From: Paenibacillus sp. LHD-117
Lineage (GTDB): Bacteria > Bacillota > Bacilli > Paenibacillales > Paenibacillaceae
Direction of reading: 5' to 3'
Length of the DNA: 64,000 nt
Assembly: GCF_030929555.1 (NCBI RefSeq)
Contig: NZ_JAVFVT010000029.1
Location: 1 to 64,000, forward strand
Each line of letters starts with the position of its first letter. Positions within the stretch are counted from its first letter, which is position 1. Shown here piece after piece: positions 53,812-60,509 of the stretch. A program made the position numbers and the translations under genes. The notes below the pieces were generated by a model, which saw nothing but the letters and a program-made list of their open reading frames with translations, was not told the DNA's origin and searched no databases.

Positions 53812-53963
53812 GCGAATTGCAAGTAAAATGCGAGGCATGGTGAGTTGCTGCAGGTGAGGTATGCAATTGAGCCGCGAAACGAAATGAGAAAGAGCAAGGC
53901 GAGATGCAAGTAAATCTGATGCCTGGCGGGTGCAGCGGGTATGGGATGCAATTGAGTCGCGAA
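53812..53963. repeat. Imperfect tandem duplication of about 66 bp
   Basis: Unit 1 (53812-53878) and unit 2 (53899-53963) share GCGA..TGCAAGTAAA at the left, GATGCAATTGAG / TATGCAATTGAG in the right part, and (G)YCGCGAA at the right end. They are separated by 20 bp and diverged by several indels. No open reading frame fits both units. Confidence 0.6.
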
Positions 53964-53990
53964 GAGGTGCTGCAGGTGCGGGAGTGTGCG

Positions 53991-54174
53991 TAACGGACTG
54001 ACAGGACGTTATTTCATTGAAAAGGCTCGTTTTGCTTTTCTAACGGACCCAGGTGCTCTTATTCGTGTTCTTTGAGGAGCGGTACGCCCAAATCGGGGCT
54101 AATAAGGTCACGTGAGTCCGTTAGAAGTCCGGCGACTGTTATTTTGGTCAAATAGCGTTCGCTCAGTCCGTTAA
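53991..54174. repeat. Palindromic repeat with four TAACGGA motifs, family 3, copy 1
   Basis: TAACGGAC motifs at 53991 and 54042 face inverted TCCGTTA motifs at 54117 and 54167. The two halves form an imperfect inverted repeat of about 85 bp: both read TAACGGACTGA ... ACG(Y)TATTT ... CTAACGGAC ... CTTATT inward. A second copy of the same architecture is at 57381-57567. It has no coding capacity. Confidence 0.75.
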
Positions 54175-54438
54175 ATGGTTATCGCGAACCAGACTGCGCC
54201 GGGGCTGATTGTGCAATTGGGAATAAGTTTGTATGGATGCGGCGGGGCTTGACATGGTTAGATAGAGTAGAGTCCTTTTCCGCTCCAGACGAATAGAATT
54301 TATGTATTCATAGACGGTTGTTTATACTTAAAAGCTTCATTGCGATTGTAATAGGTTAATAGGGAAATGGCGTTCGTTCGTATCGTTGGCGACCGGGCGT
54401 GACAATGGGTGTTGCCGAATGGGTAGCAGGAGAAGGGA

Positions 54439-55296
54439 TTGGACGGTTTGGGACTTCGGTTTACGGTATTGGGGAGCGGCTCGACGGGTAATGCCACCAT
54501 TGTGCAGGGGAACGATAAAACGATGCTGGTCGATGCCGGGCTGAGCATGAAGAAGCTGGAAGAGTTGATGCGCGAGCGGGGAATCGGCGGTCACGAGATC
54601 GACGCGTTGTTCGTGACGCACGAGCATTCCGACCACATCAAAGGATTGGGCGCGTTCGCGCGGAAGTACGAGCTTCCGATCTACGCGAACGAAGCGACCT
54701 GGGGCGCCATGGAGCGCCACATCGGGACGATCGCCCCGGAGAAGCGGGTGTTCATGGAGTCGGGCGAAGCGCTTTGCTTCGGCTCGATGCAGGTGCAGTC
54801 GTATCCGATCTCGCATGACGCGGCGGAGCCGGTCGGCTACTGCTTCGAAGAAGACGACGAGAAGCTGAGCTTGGCGACGGATCTTGGCTATGTCAGCGAG
54901 AAGGTGAAGCGCCAAATCATCGATTCGGATGTACTGGTGCTGGAATCGAACCATGATACCGAGATGCTCCGGATGGGCCGTTACCCGTGGAACATCAAGC
55001 GCCGCATCTTAAGCGACGTGGGCCATCTGTCGAACGTCGCGGCGGGCGAAGCGCTGATCGAGCTGATGACCGACCGGACGAAACGCGTCTATCTCGCGCA
55101 CCTCAGCCTCGACCACAATCAAATGGATTTGGCGATGCTCACGGTCAATTCTATATTGGAGAACCACGGAATATTTTATAAGCAAGAGGAGTTTCCGCTG
55201 CGCCATACGTATCACGACCGGCCTACGCCATGGGATGAAGTGAAGCGGAAATCAGACTCTCCAGTTGCTCGTCCAGCTGCTCCGCCTTGGCGGTAA
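54439..55296 (+). CDS. walJ: Metallo-beta-lactamase fold protein WalJ (YycJ)
   Basis: 285 residues. The MBL zinc motif THEHSDHIKG and further ligands in SHDAAE and HLSLDHN fit YycJ-type exonuclease-like hydrolases, linked to DNA-replication fidelity and cell division. The start is TTG after AGGAGAAGGG; TTG 54448 is an alternative. It is separated from walI by 635 bp of repeats rather than the short gap seen elsewhere. Its last 74 nt overlap, antisense, the next gene. Confidence 0.9.
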   Translation: MDGLGLRFTVLGSGSTGNATIVQGNDKTMLVDAGLSMKKLEELMRERGIGGHEIDALFVTHEHSDHIKGLGAFARKYELPIYANEATWGAMERHIGTIAPEKRVFMESGEALCFGSMQVQSYPISHDAAEPVGYCFEEDDEKLSLATDLGYVSEKVKRQIIDSDVLVLESNHDTEMLRMGRYPWNIKRRILSDVGHLSNVAAGEALIELMTDRTKRVYLAHLSLDHNQMDLAMLTVNSILENHGIFYKQEEFPLRHTYHDRPTPWDEVKRKSDSPVARPAAPPWR

Positions 55297-55444
55297 GCTC
55301 TTCGCGCGACAGCAGGCCCTTGTCGATAAACAGCTCGAGCATCGCGCTGAGCGTAAGCACCGTGCGGTAATGGTCCTCCTTCAGGTCGGCCAGCTTGGCC
55401 GCAAGCTGCACCTGTTCCCAGGCGGCGGGCGTGTTCTGTTTCAT
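55223..55444 (-). CDS. Small hypothetical helical protein
   Basis: 73 residues from ATG 55444, after AAGGAGAG; an ATG six nt upstream overlaps the ribosome-binding site. It is predicted to be all helical (QVQLAAKLADLKEDHYRTVL, LLSREELTAKAEQLDEQLES). I do not recognise the family with certainty. It is convergent with walJ and overlaps its 3' end by 74 bp, and is divergent from htrA across a family-2 repeat. Confidence 0.65.
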   Translation of the reverse strand: MKQNTPAAWEQVQLAAKLADLKEDHYRTVLTLSAMLELFIDKGLLSREELTAKAEQLDEQLESLISASLHPMA

Positions 55445-55462
55445 CGACATCTCTCCTTGTGT

Positions 55463-55559
55463 AAGGTGAAACGGCTGTCGCCGTTCTTTGGCGGTGCGGT
55501 TCGTTTCATTCCGAGAAATATGGGCTAAGTATGGAGAATACTTATACTTTCCTATATTT
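55463..55559 (-). repeat. 96-bp structured repeat, family 2, copy 3 (reversed)
   Basis: Reverse complement of the element at 12808-12903 and 52900-52995, with the conserved ATATTTCTCGGAATGAAAC block. It lies between the small minus-strand gene and htrA. Confidence 0.92.
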
Positions 55560-55677
55560 TAAAAAATGTTGTTGTCGCTGCTTCTAATCTATTATTATTT
55601 TAGTCATTTCTTCCGAAAACATTCCTAGATTACAAAAAAAGAGATATGGTTCGGTTCCAAGGAGAGGAGCGATTCCG

Positions 55678-57117
55678 ATGAGCATTTTCGACGACGATTT
55701 TTATTCCACCAAGGTGTCCAAGCGAACCGTCAGGCAGAGCAGGCGGGAAGATACCAGGTTCATATACAAAAGCGGTGAGCGCAAGTGGTCGAATGTACGG
55801 ATCGCGTTCATCTCATCCTTCACGAGCGCGGTAGCGGCGACGCTGCTGTTCGGGGCGATCTTCGGCGGCTTCGGCGGTGATTCGACGGCAAGCGGCAAAG
55901 GCGGCTCGACGCCAAGCGGTCTCGTCACGACGGGCGATCCATCGGAGCGGGCCATCAACGCCGCGGCGAAGGTCAGTCCGGCCGTCGTCAGCATCATCAA
56001 CGAGCAGCTGTTCGGGCTCGGGCTCGGAAGCGAGCCGCTCGAAGGCGATGAGGCGAAGGAGGGCGAAGGCGTTCTGCGCGAAGCGGGCGTCGGCTCCGGC
56101 GTCATCATCAAGAAGAAGGACGGCAAAGCCTATATCGTCACCAACTACCACGTCGTGGCGGGCGCGCAGAAGGTACGGGCGGTGCTGACGAACGGTGAAG
56201 TGCGGGAAGCGAGCGTCGTTGGCATGGACCAAATTACCGATCTGGCCGTGCTGGCGATCGACGATAAAGGCATCGACACGGTAGCGGAAATCGGCGATTC
56301 CTCCGCGCTGCGCAAGGCGGAATTCGTGATGGCGATCGGCAACCCGCTCGGCATGGGCGAATCCATCACGATGGGCGTCGTGAGCGTCATCGAAGAAGTT
56401 GTGCCTGTATCGCTGAATCAGAACGGCGTCATCGACTGGGAGCAGGAAGTGATCCGGGTCGACGCCGCGATTAACCAGGGCAACAGCGGCGGACCGCTGA
56501 TCGACATGAACGGCCATGTCGTCGGCATCAACAGCATGAAGATCGCGGACTTCGGCGTCGAGAGCATCGGCTACGCGATTCCGATCAACAAAGCGATGCC
56601 GGTCCTGGAAGAGCTGATGGACCAAGGCTACGTCTCGCGGCCGTACCTTGGCGTCTATACGCTTGATCTGGAGCAGTACTGGCAACAGCAGAACATGGAC
56701 ATGGACGATCTAGGCGATCTGTTCGGCGAGGACGGAGAAGGTTCAGGCTCCGCCGAGGTGGAACCTGGTGCGGGCGGCTCCGAAGAAGATTCTTCGGAAG
56801 GCAGCGGCGATGGAGCGCCTACGGAAGAAGATAAGTCCGATGATGCTGCAGCAGCGGCCGAAGAGCTCAATCTGCCGGATGACGTATTATCCGGGGTGAT
56901 CGTCCTGGAAGCGGTAGGTCCGGCGCTGAAGGCGGGCTTGCAGTTCAACGATGTCATCGTCGAACTGGACGGTCACGCGATCGGCAGCACCATGGAGCTG
57001 CGCAAGTACCTCTATAGCCAGAAGAAGATCGGCGATAACATCGAAGTATCCTACTACCGGGACGGCGAGCTGAAGAAAGCGAAGTTTAAGCTGGGCGAGA
57101 ACGAAGCGGAAGAGTAG
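55678..57117 (+). CDS. htrA: HtrA-like serine protease with PDZ domain
   Basis: 479 residues. An N-terminal cytoplasmic stretch and one membrane anchor (VRIAFISSFTSAVAATLLFG) are followed by a trypsin-like domain with His158 (VTNYHVVAG), Asp188 (ITDLAVLAI) and Ser270 (GNSGGPLID), then one PDZ domain (VIVLEAVGPALKAGLQFND). An acidic Gly/Ser/Glu-rich insert of about 60 residues (near 345-400) lies between protease and PDZ. It degrades misfolded exported proteins. In B. subtilis the homologue yyxA also follows the wal genes. Confidence 0.93.
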   Translation: MSIFDDDFYSTKVSKRTVRQSRREDTRFIYKSGERKWSNVRIAFISSFTSAVAATLLFGAIFGGFGGDSTASGKGGSTPSGLVTTGDPSERAINAAAKVSPAVVSIINEQLFGLGLGSEPLEGDEAKEGEGVLREAGVGSGVIIKKKDGKAYIVTNYHVVAGAQKVRAVLTNGEVREASVVGMDQITDLAVLAIDDKGIDTVAEIGDSSALRKAEFVMAIGNPLGMGESITMGVVSVIEEVVPVSLNQNGVIDWEQEVIRVDAAINQGNSGGPLIDMNGHVVGINSMKIADFGVESIGYAIPINKAMPVLEELMDQGYVSRPYLGVYTLDLEQYWQQQNMDMDDLGDLFGEDGEGSGSAEVEPGAGGSEEDSSEGSGDGAPTEEDKSDDAAAAAEELNLPDDVLSGVIVLEAVGPALKAGLQFNDVIVELDGHAIGSTMELRKYLYSQKKIGDNIEVSYYRDGELKKAKFKLGENEAEE

Positions 57118-57206
57118 GACGGGGTAACACGACGGAATACGCGCGGAATGCCGCGGAATACTGGGGAATACTTGTGGCACAACCGCGATCGAGCCCCGCA
57201 GTTAGA

Positions 57207-57275
57207 AAAGAGGCTGCCGCCTCCAAGCGAGGATGAGGAATCATCCAGCTTGGAAGCGGCAGCCTTCTTGTTTTT
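57207..57275 (+). terminator. htrA terminator
   Basis: Long imperfect stem AGAGGCTGCCGCCTCCAAGC / GCTTGGAAGCGGCAGCCTTC followed by TTGTTTTT. The same AGAGGCTGCCGCCTCC arm recurs in the hairpin at 59596-59653. Confidence 0.8.
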
Positions 57276-57380
57276 AGGGTCGAGTTCAAGGCAAGCGAAG
57301 CCGAGTAGAACGATCCTGAAATTCCGTAACCATCGCGACTTCGACGATCCTTCAAACTGTATGCCGAACTGAAAAGATGG

Positions 57381-57567
57381 CTAACGGAGCGCACAGCCGT
57401 TATTTTGCCTTTCATGCCTCATTCTAAAATCTAACGGAGCTACGCGCGCTTATTGCTCGGATTTCTAGGGAAATGGCACTGTTTGATAGCCAATAGCGAC
57501 CTCCAGCTCCGTTAGAATTTCTAATCAATCGATTTGGACCAAATAACGACTGTGGCCGCCGTTAGCC
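57381..57567. repeat. Palindromic repeat with four TAACGGA motifs, family 3, copy 2
   Basis: TAACGGAG motifs at 57382 and 57432 face inverted CCGTTAG motifs at 57509 and 57559, with AATAACGACTG / CAGCCGTTATT-like internal arms. The spacing matches copy 1 at 53991-54174 closely, although the sequence is diverged. It lies between htrA and the SDR gene. Confidence 0.75.
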
Positions 57568-57660
57568 ATCTCAAACGGTTGCCATCGTGTTCAGATCATG
57601 GGCTGTATGGCAAATGTAGAGTAGTAACGGTAATTCTGAATCGAACTACTAGTGTTCGGC

Positions 57661-58419
57661 TTAGTAAGCCGTCCAACCTGCGTCGGCCGTCACGACGGTG
57701 CCATTCACGAAGCTGGCATCGTCGGAAGCGAGGAACAGCGCGACCTTCGCGATTTCTTCAGGTTTGCCGACCCGCGGGTTCAACTGCATGCCGATCATGG
57801 CGCGTTCCGCTCCGAACGGATTCGGTGCTGTCATGGATGCGGCGATGTTCGTCTCGACGCCGCCCGGTGCGATCGCGTTGCAGCGGATGCCCTTCGGCGC
57901 GTATTGGAAGCCGACGTTCTTCGTGAGGCCGACTACGGCGTGTTTGGCAGCGGTATAAGCCGCGCCCGCTCTCGAGCCGTTCAGGCCGCCTGCGGATGCG
58001 ATGTTCACGATAACGCCGCCGTTCTTCTCGAGGAAGATCGGAAGCGACTTGCGGATCGTTCTCATCGGTCCCGTCGTATTCACGGCGAAGACGCGTTCCC
58101 ATAGCTCGTCCGTCAGGTCGCCGGCCGGTACGAAGTTGTCCATGATACCCGCGTTGTTGATCAGAATATCGAGCGTGCCGTATTCGGCAACGGTGGCGTC
58201 GACGAGACGCTGCACGTCATCTTCTTTCGCAACGTTAGCGGCAATCGCGAGAGCGGTACCGCCGTTCGACGTAATTTCGTCAACGACTTTCGATGCGTTG
58301 TCCACGTTAAGGTCGGATACGACGACCTTCGCGCCTTCCGCGGCGAACAATTGGGCAATCGCTTTGCCCATGCCGGATGCCGCGCCCGTGACGATTGCGA
58401 CTTTGCCTGTCAATTTCAT
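57661..58419 (-). CDS. Short-chain dehydrogenase/reductase
   Basis: 252 residues of classical SDR type. NAD(P)-binding GAASGMGKAI near the N-terminus, NNAG, catalytic Ser and Tyr-x-x-x-Lys (AYTAAKHA), and PGGVETNI are present. Asp at the end of strand 2 (VVVSDLN) favours NAD+. The substrate cannot be told. The ribosome-binding site is AGAGGAGG. It is divergent from a TetR gene with a palindromic operator over its promoter. Confidence 0.92.
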   Translation of the reverse strand: MKLTGKVAIVTGAASGMGKAIAQLFAAEGAKVVVSDLNVDNASKVVDEITSNGGTALAIAANVAKEDDVQRLVDATVAEYGTLDILINNAGIMDNFVPAGDLTDELWERVFAVNTTGPMRTIRKSLPIFLEKNGGVIVNIASAGGLNGSRAGAAYTAAKHAVVGLTKNVGFQYAPKGIRCNAIAPGGVETNIAASMTAPNPFGAERAMIGMQLNPRVGKPEEIAKVALFLASDDASFVNGTVVTADAGWTAY

Positions 58420-58474
58420 GAATGATTCCTCCTCTAAGGGATTAGTATGGTCATGATGGTGATTTTAAATTTTC

Positions 58475-58502
58475 AACACTTGTACATTACATAACAGGTG
58501 TT
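58475..58502. promoter_or_regulatory. Palindromic operator, probably for the TetR regulator
   Basis: AACACTTGT, 10 bp, ACAGGTGTT: nine-base half sites with one mismatch. It lies immediately downstream of the SDR promoter -10 (58509-58514), covering the transcription start, and within the SDR-TetR divergent gap. Confidence 0.7.
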
Positions 58503-58508
58503 ACGTTT

Positions 58509-58537
58509 ACTATAATGAAATTAAGCGAAGGCAACAA
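58509..58537 (-). promoter_or_regulatory. SDR gene promoter
   Basis: Minus strand: -35 TTGTTG (58532-58537), 17-bp spacer, -10 TATAGT (58509-58514). The palindrome at 58475-58502 follows directly, suggesting repression. Confidence 0.65.
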
Positions 58538-58620
58538 TATATAAAACGCTTTCATTTGTACGATAATAGACAGATGAGGCATGTTTGTTGGGTATGTAAT
58601 ACTGGAAAGGCGGGAGCGGA

Positions 58621-59244
58621 TTGGCACAAAAGGAAAACGATCGCCGCGTCGCGCGAAGCAAGGCGGCGCTGAAGGAAGCGCTGTTGTCGCTGATGGAGAG
58701 GAAAAGCTTCTCCGCGATCTCCATCACGGAAATCGTGGAGACGGCGAATTATAATCGCGGGACGTTTTATTCGCATTTCGAGAATAAGGATGCTCTGCTC
58801 GCAGAAGTGATCTCTGAGTTGATCGACGAGCTGATCGCGTCGTTCCGCGAGCCATACGAGCATGTGGAGATTTTCCGCGTGGACGAGCTGGGGGCGCAGT
58901 CGGTAACGATCTTCGAACATATTTTCGCGCGGAGGGAAGTGTATTCGACATTGTTCCGGGGCGATACGCTGCCGATCATCAAGGAAAAGATGTTCAGCGC
59001 GATTCGGCGAATCTCCGCCGAGGACTTGGTTTACCCGGAGGCCGACACGACGATCAATCCGGAGCTGCGGATGGTGTACAGCCTGCATGCGCTCATGGGA
59101 CTCGTATTCCACTGGATCGAAGGCGGTTTTGCGTACACGCCTGCCTATATGCAGGATCAGCTGGTGCAGCTCATTCACTGGCGGCCGACGGCGGCGAAAA
59201 CGGTGCGGCGAGGAGAGGCGGAGCGAAAGGGCAAGGGGAAGTAA
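58621..59244 (+). CDS. TetR family transcriptional regulator
   Basis: 207 residues. The N-terminal helix-turn-helix KKSFSAISITEIVETANYNR-like segment (EIVETANYNRGTFYSHFENK) is typical. The C-terminal ligand/dimer domain (HIFARREVYSTLFRGDTLP) resembles the TetR_C_8 type. The start is TTG after GGCGGGAGCGGA. It probably controls the divergent SDR gene and itself. The last 15 residues are Arg/Lys-rich. Confidence 0.92.
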   Translation: MAQKENDRRVARSKAALKEALLSLMERKSFSAISITEIVETANYNRGTFYSHFENKDALLAEVISELIDELIASFREPYEHVEIFRVDELGAQSVTIFEHIFARREVYSTLFRGDTLPIIKEKMFSAIRRISAEDLVYPEADTTINPELRMVYSLHALMGLVFHWIEGGFAYTPAYMQDQLVQLIHWRPTAAKTVRRGEAERKGKGK

Positions 59245-59402
59245 ACATTTTTGGTTCGGATAAAATCGGATGGACCGCGTTGGGGAATAGCTAGTAGAAG
59301 ATGGACGGAATTACGGTCTTCACAGGCGCGGACAAGTTCTGGTATGCTGGGAATAGAAACATCATCTGGTACTGATACTAACGATGAATAGGAATGTGAA
59401 TC

Positions 59403-59570
59403 ATGTATTGTGTATGCAAACCGTGTATCGAGAAAGCATTGGAGAGATTCGTGGACGAATACGAGGATGCGCCGGACGTGGTCGACCTGAAGGAGACGCA
59501 GTTCGCCGATTGGGACCCGCCGCGGAAGTGCGACTTCTGCGAAGAGGCTGCGGCTTTTTTGGTGGTATAG
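59403..59570 (+). CDS. yyzF: YyzF-like small cysteine-motif protein
   Basis: 55 residues, MYCVCKPCIEKALERFVDEY and ending KCDFCEEAAAFLVV. It matches the CxxH/CxxC small-protein family next to rlmH in Bacillales (B. subtilis YyzF). The usual His of the first motif is replaced by Cys here (CKPC), giving two CxxC pairs that could bind zinc. A promoter-like TTCACA (59319-59324), 18 bp, TATGCT (59343-59348) lies upstream. Confidence 0.85.
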   Translation: MYCVCKPCIEKALERFVDEYEDAPDVVDLKETQFADWDPPRKCDFCEEAAAFLVV

Positions 59571-59595
59571 GATAGTAAGGCAAGGGGAAAACGAC

Positions 59596-59653
59596 AAGAG
59601 GCTGCCGCCTCCCGCCGGGAACTTCGGTTCCGGAGGGGAGAAGGCAGCTTTTC
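59596..59653 (+). terminator. yyzF terminator
   Basis: Imperfect stem AGAGGCTGCCGCCTCC / GGAGGGGAGAAGGCAGCTTTT with a CCGGGAACTTCGGTTCCGG inner hairpin and a short T-tract. Confidence 0.75.
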
Positions 59654-59784
59654 TTATGATTGGTGGGTAAATAACCGCGGATCCTTTTACGATTTTGGAC
59701 AAAATCTGCTATGCTGGGACTAACGATTCACGCGGGCGATGGGATGCGTGAGGCGGTACTATGCTTATAAGGGACGTGCTTTCA

Positions 59785-60264
59785 TTGCATATACAGATTG
59801 CTGCCGTAGGCAAGCTCAAGGAAAAATATTTGGTGCAAGGCATCGCCGAATATGCCAAACGTCTCGGGCCTTACGTGAAGCTGACGCTCACGGAAGTGCC
59901 CGACGAGAAAGCGCCGGAGACGATGAGTCCGGCGGAGGAAGCGCAGGTGCGCGAGCGGGAGGGGGAGCGGCTTCTGGCGCAGCTGAAGCCGGACGCCCAC
60001 GTCGTGGCGCTCGCGATCGGCGGCGAGCTCTGGTCCAGCGAGGATCTCGCGGACCAGCTCGATAAGCTGGCCACGTACGGGCGCAGCCACGTGGCTTTCG
60101 TCATTGGCGGGAGCACGGGCCTCGCTCCTGCCGTCTTGAAGCGCGCCCAGCAGAAGCTCAGCTTCGGGCGCATGACCTTGCCGCATCAGCTGATGCGGCT
60201 GGTGCTGGTGGAGCAGATTTATCGGGCGGTGAAGATAAATCGGGGGGAACCATACCATAAGTGA
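59785..60264 (+). CDS. rlmH: 23S rRNA pseudouridine1915 N3-methyltransferase RlmH
   Basis: 159 residues, the same length as B. subtilis RlmH. SPOUT-class enzyme that methylates pseudouridine 1915 in helix 69. IAAVGKLKEKYL starts the protein, and the SAM-binding knot is seen in FVIGGSTGLAP and LPHQLMRLVLVEQIYRA. The C-terminus reads EPYHK. The TTG at 59785 gives family length; an ATG 24 nt upstream is possible. A promoter TTTACG (59686-59691), 18 bp, TATGCT (59710-59715) is likely. The 3' end is the SCC attachment site in staphylococci. Confidence 0.96.
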   Translation: MHIQIAAVGKLKEKYLVQGIAEYAKRLGPYVKLTLTEVPDEKAPETMSPAEEAQVREREGERLLAQLKPDAHVVALAIGGELWSSEDLADQLDKLATYGRSHVAFVIGGSTGLAPAVLKRAQQKLSFGRMTLPHQLMRLVLVEQIYRAVKINRGEPYHK

Positions 60265-60337
60265 CGGCTAAAATAGGATTGTTAGAGAGAGCTAAAGGTC
60301 CATAGAAGTGCTGGAGAAAGGTGCTATATAGATACGT

Positions 60338-60372
60338 AAATCCCCCTGGAGCCCTTCTCTAGGGGGATTTTT
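60338..60372 (+). terminator. rlmH terminator
   Basis: Perfect 10-bp stem AAATCCCCCT / AGGGGGATTT with a 13-nt loop and five T residues. Apart from this and the next promoter, 60265-60509 holds no gene. Confidence 0.9.
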
Positions 60373-60405
60373 GTACGACAGAATCGACAATGTTTTCCAA
60401 ACGCG

Positions 60406-60414
60406 TGATATAAT
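60406..60414 (+). promoter_or_regulatory. Extended -10 promoter of the STAND gene
   Basis: TGA followed by perfect TATAAT (60409-60414), 96 bp before the STAND start codon. No convincing -35 is seen at 16-18 bp. Confidence 0.5.
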
Positions 60415-60509
60415 TATTATATGCTTTTGGGTATTTTGGAAGGCATGGAGACGGCGAAAAAACTGCAACATAAATGATATTAATAATTCTATGGAAGTGA
60501 GGGAGGAAC

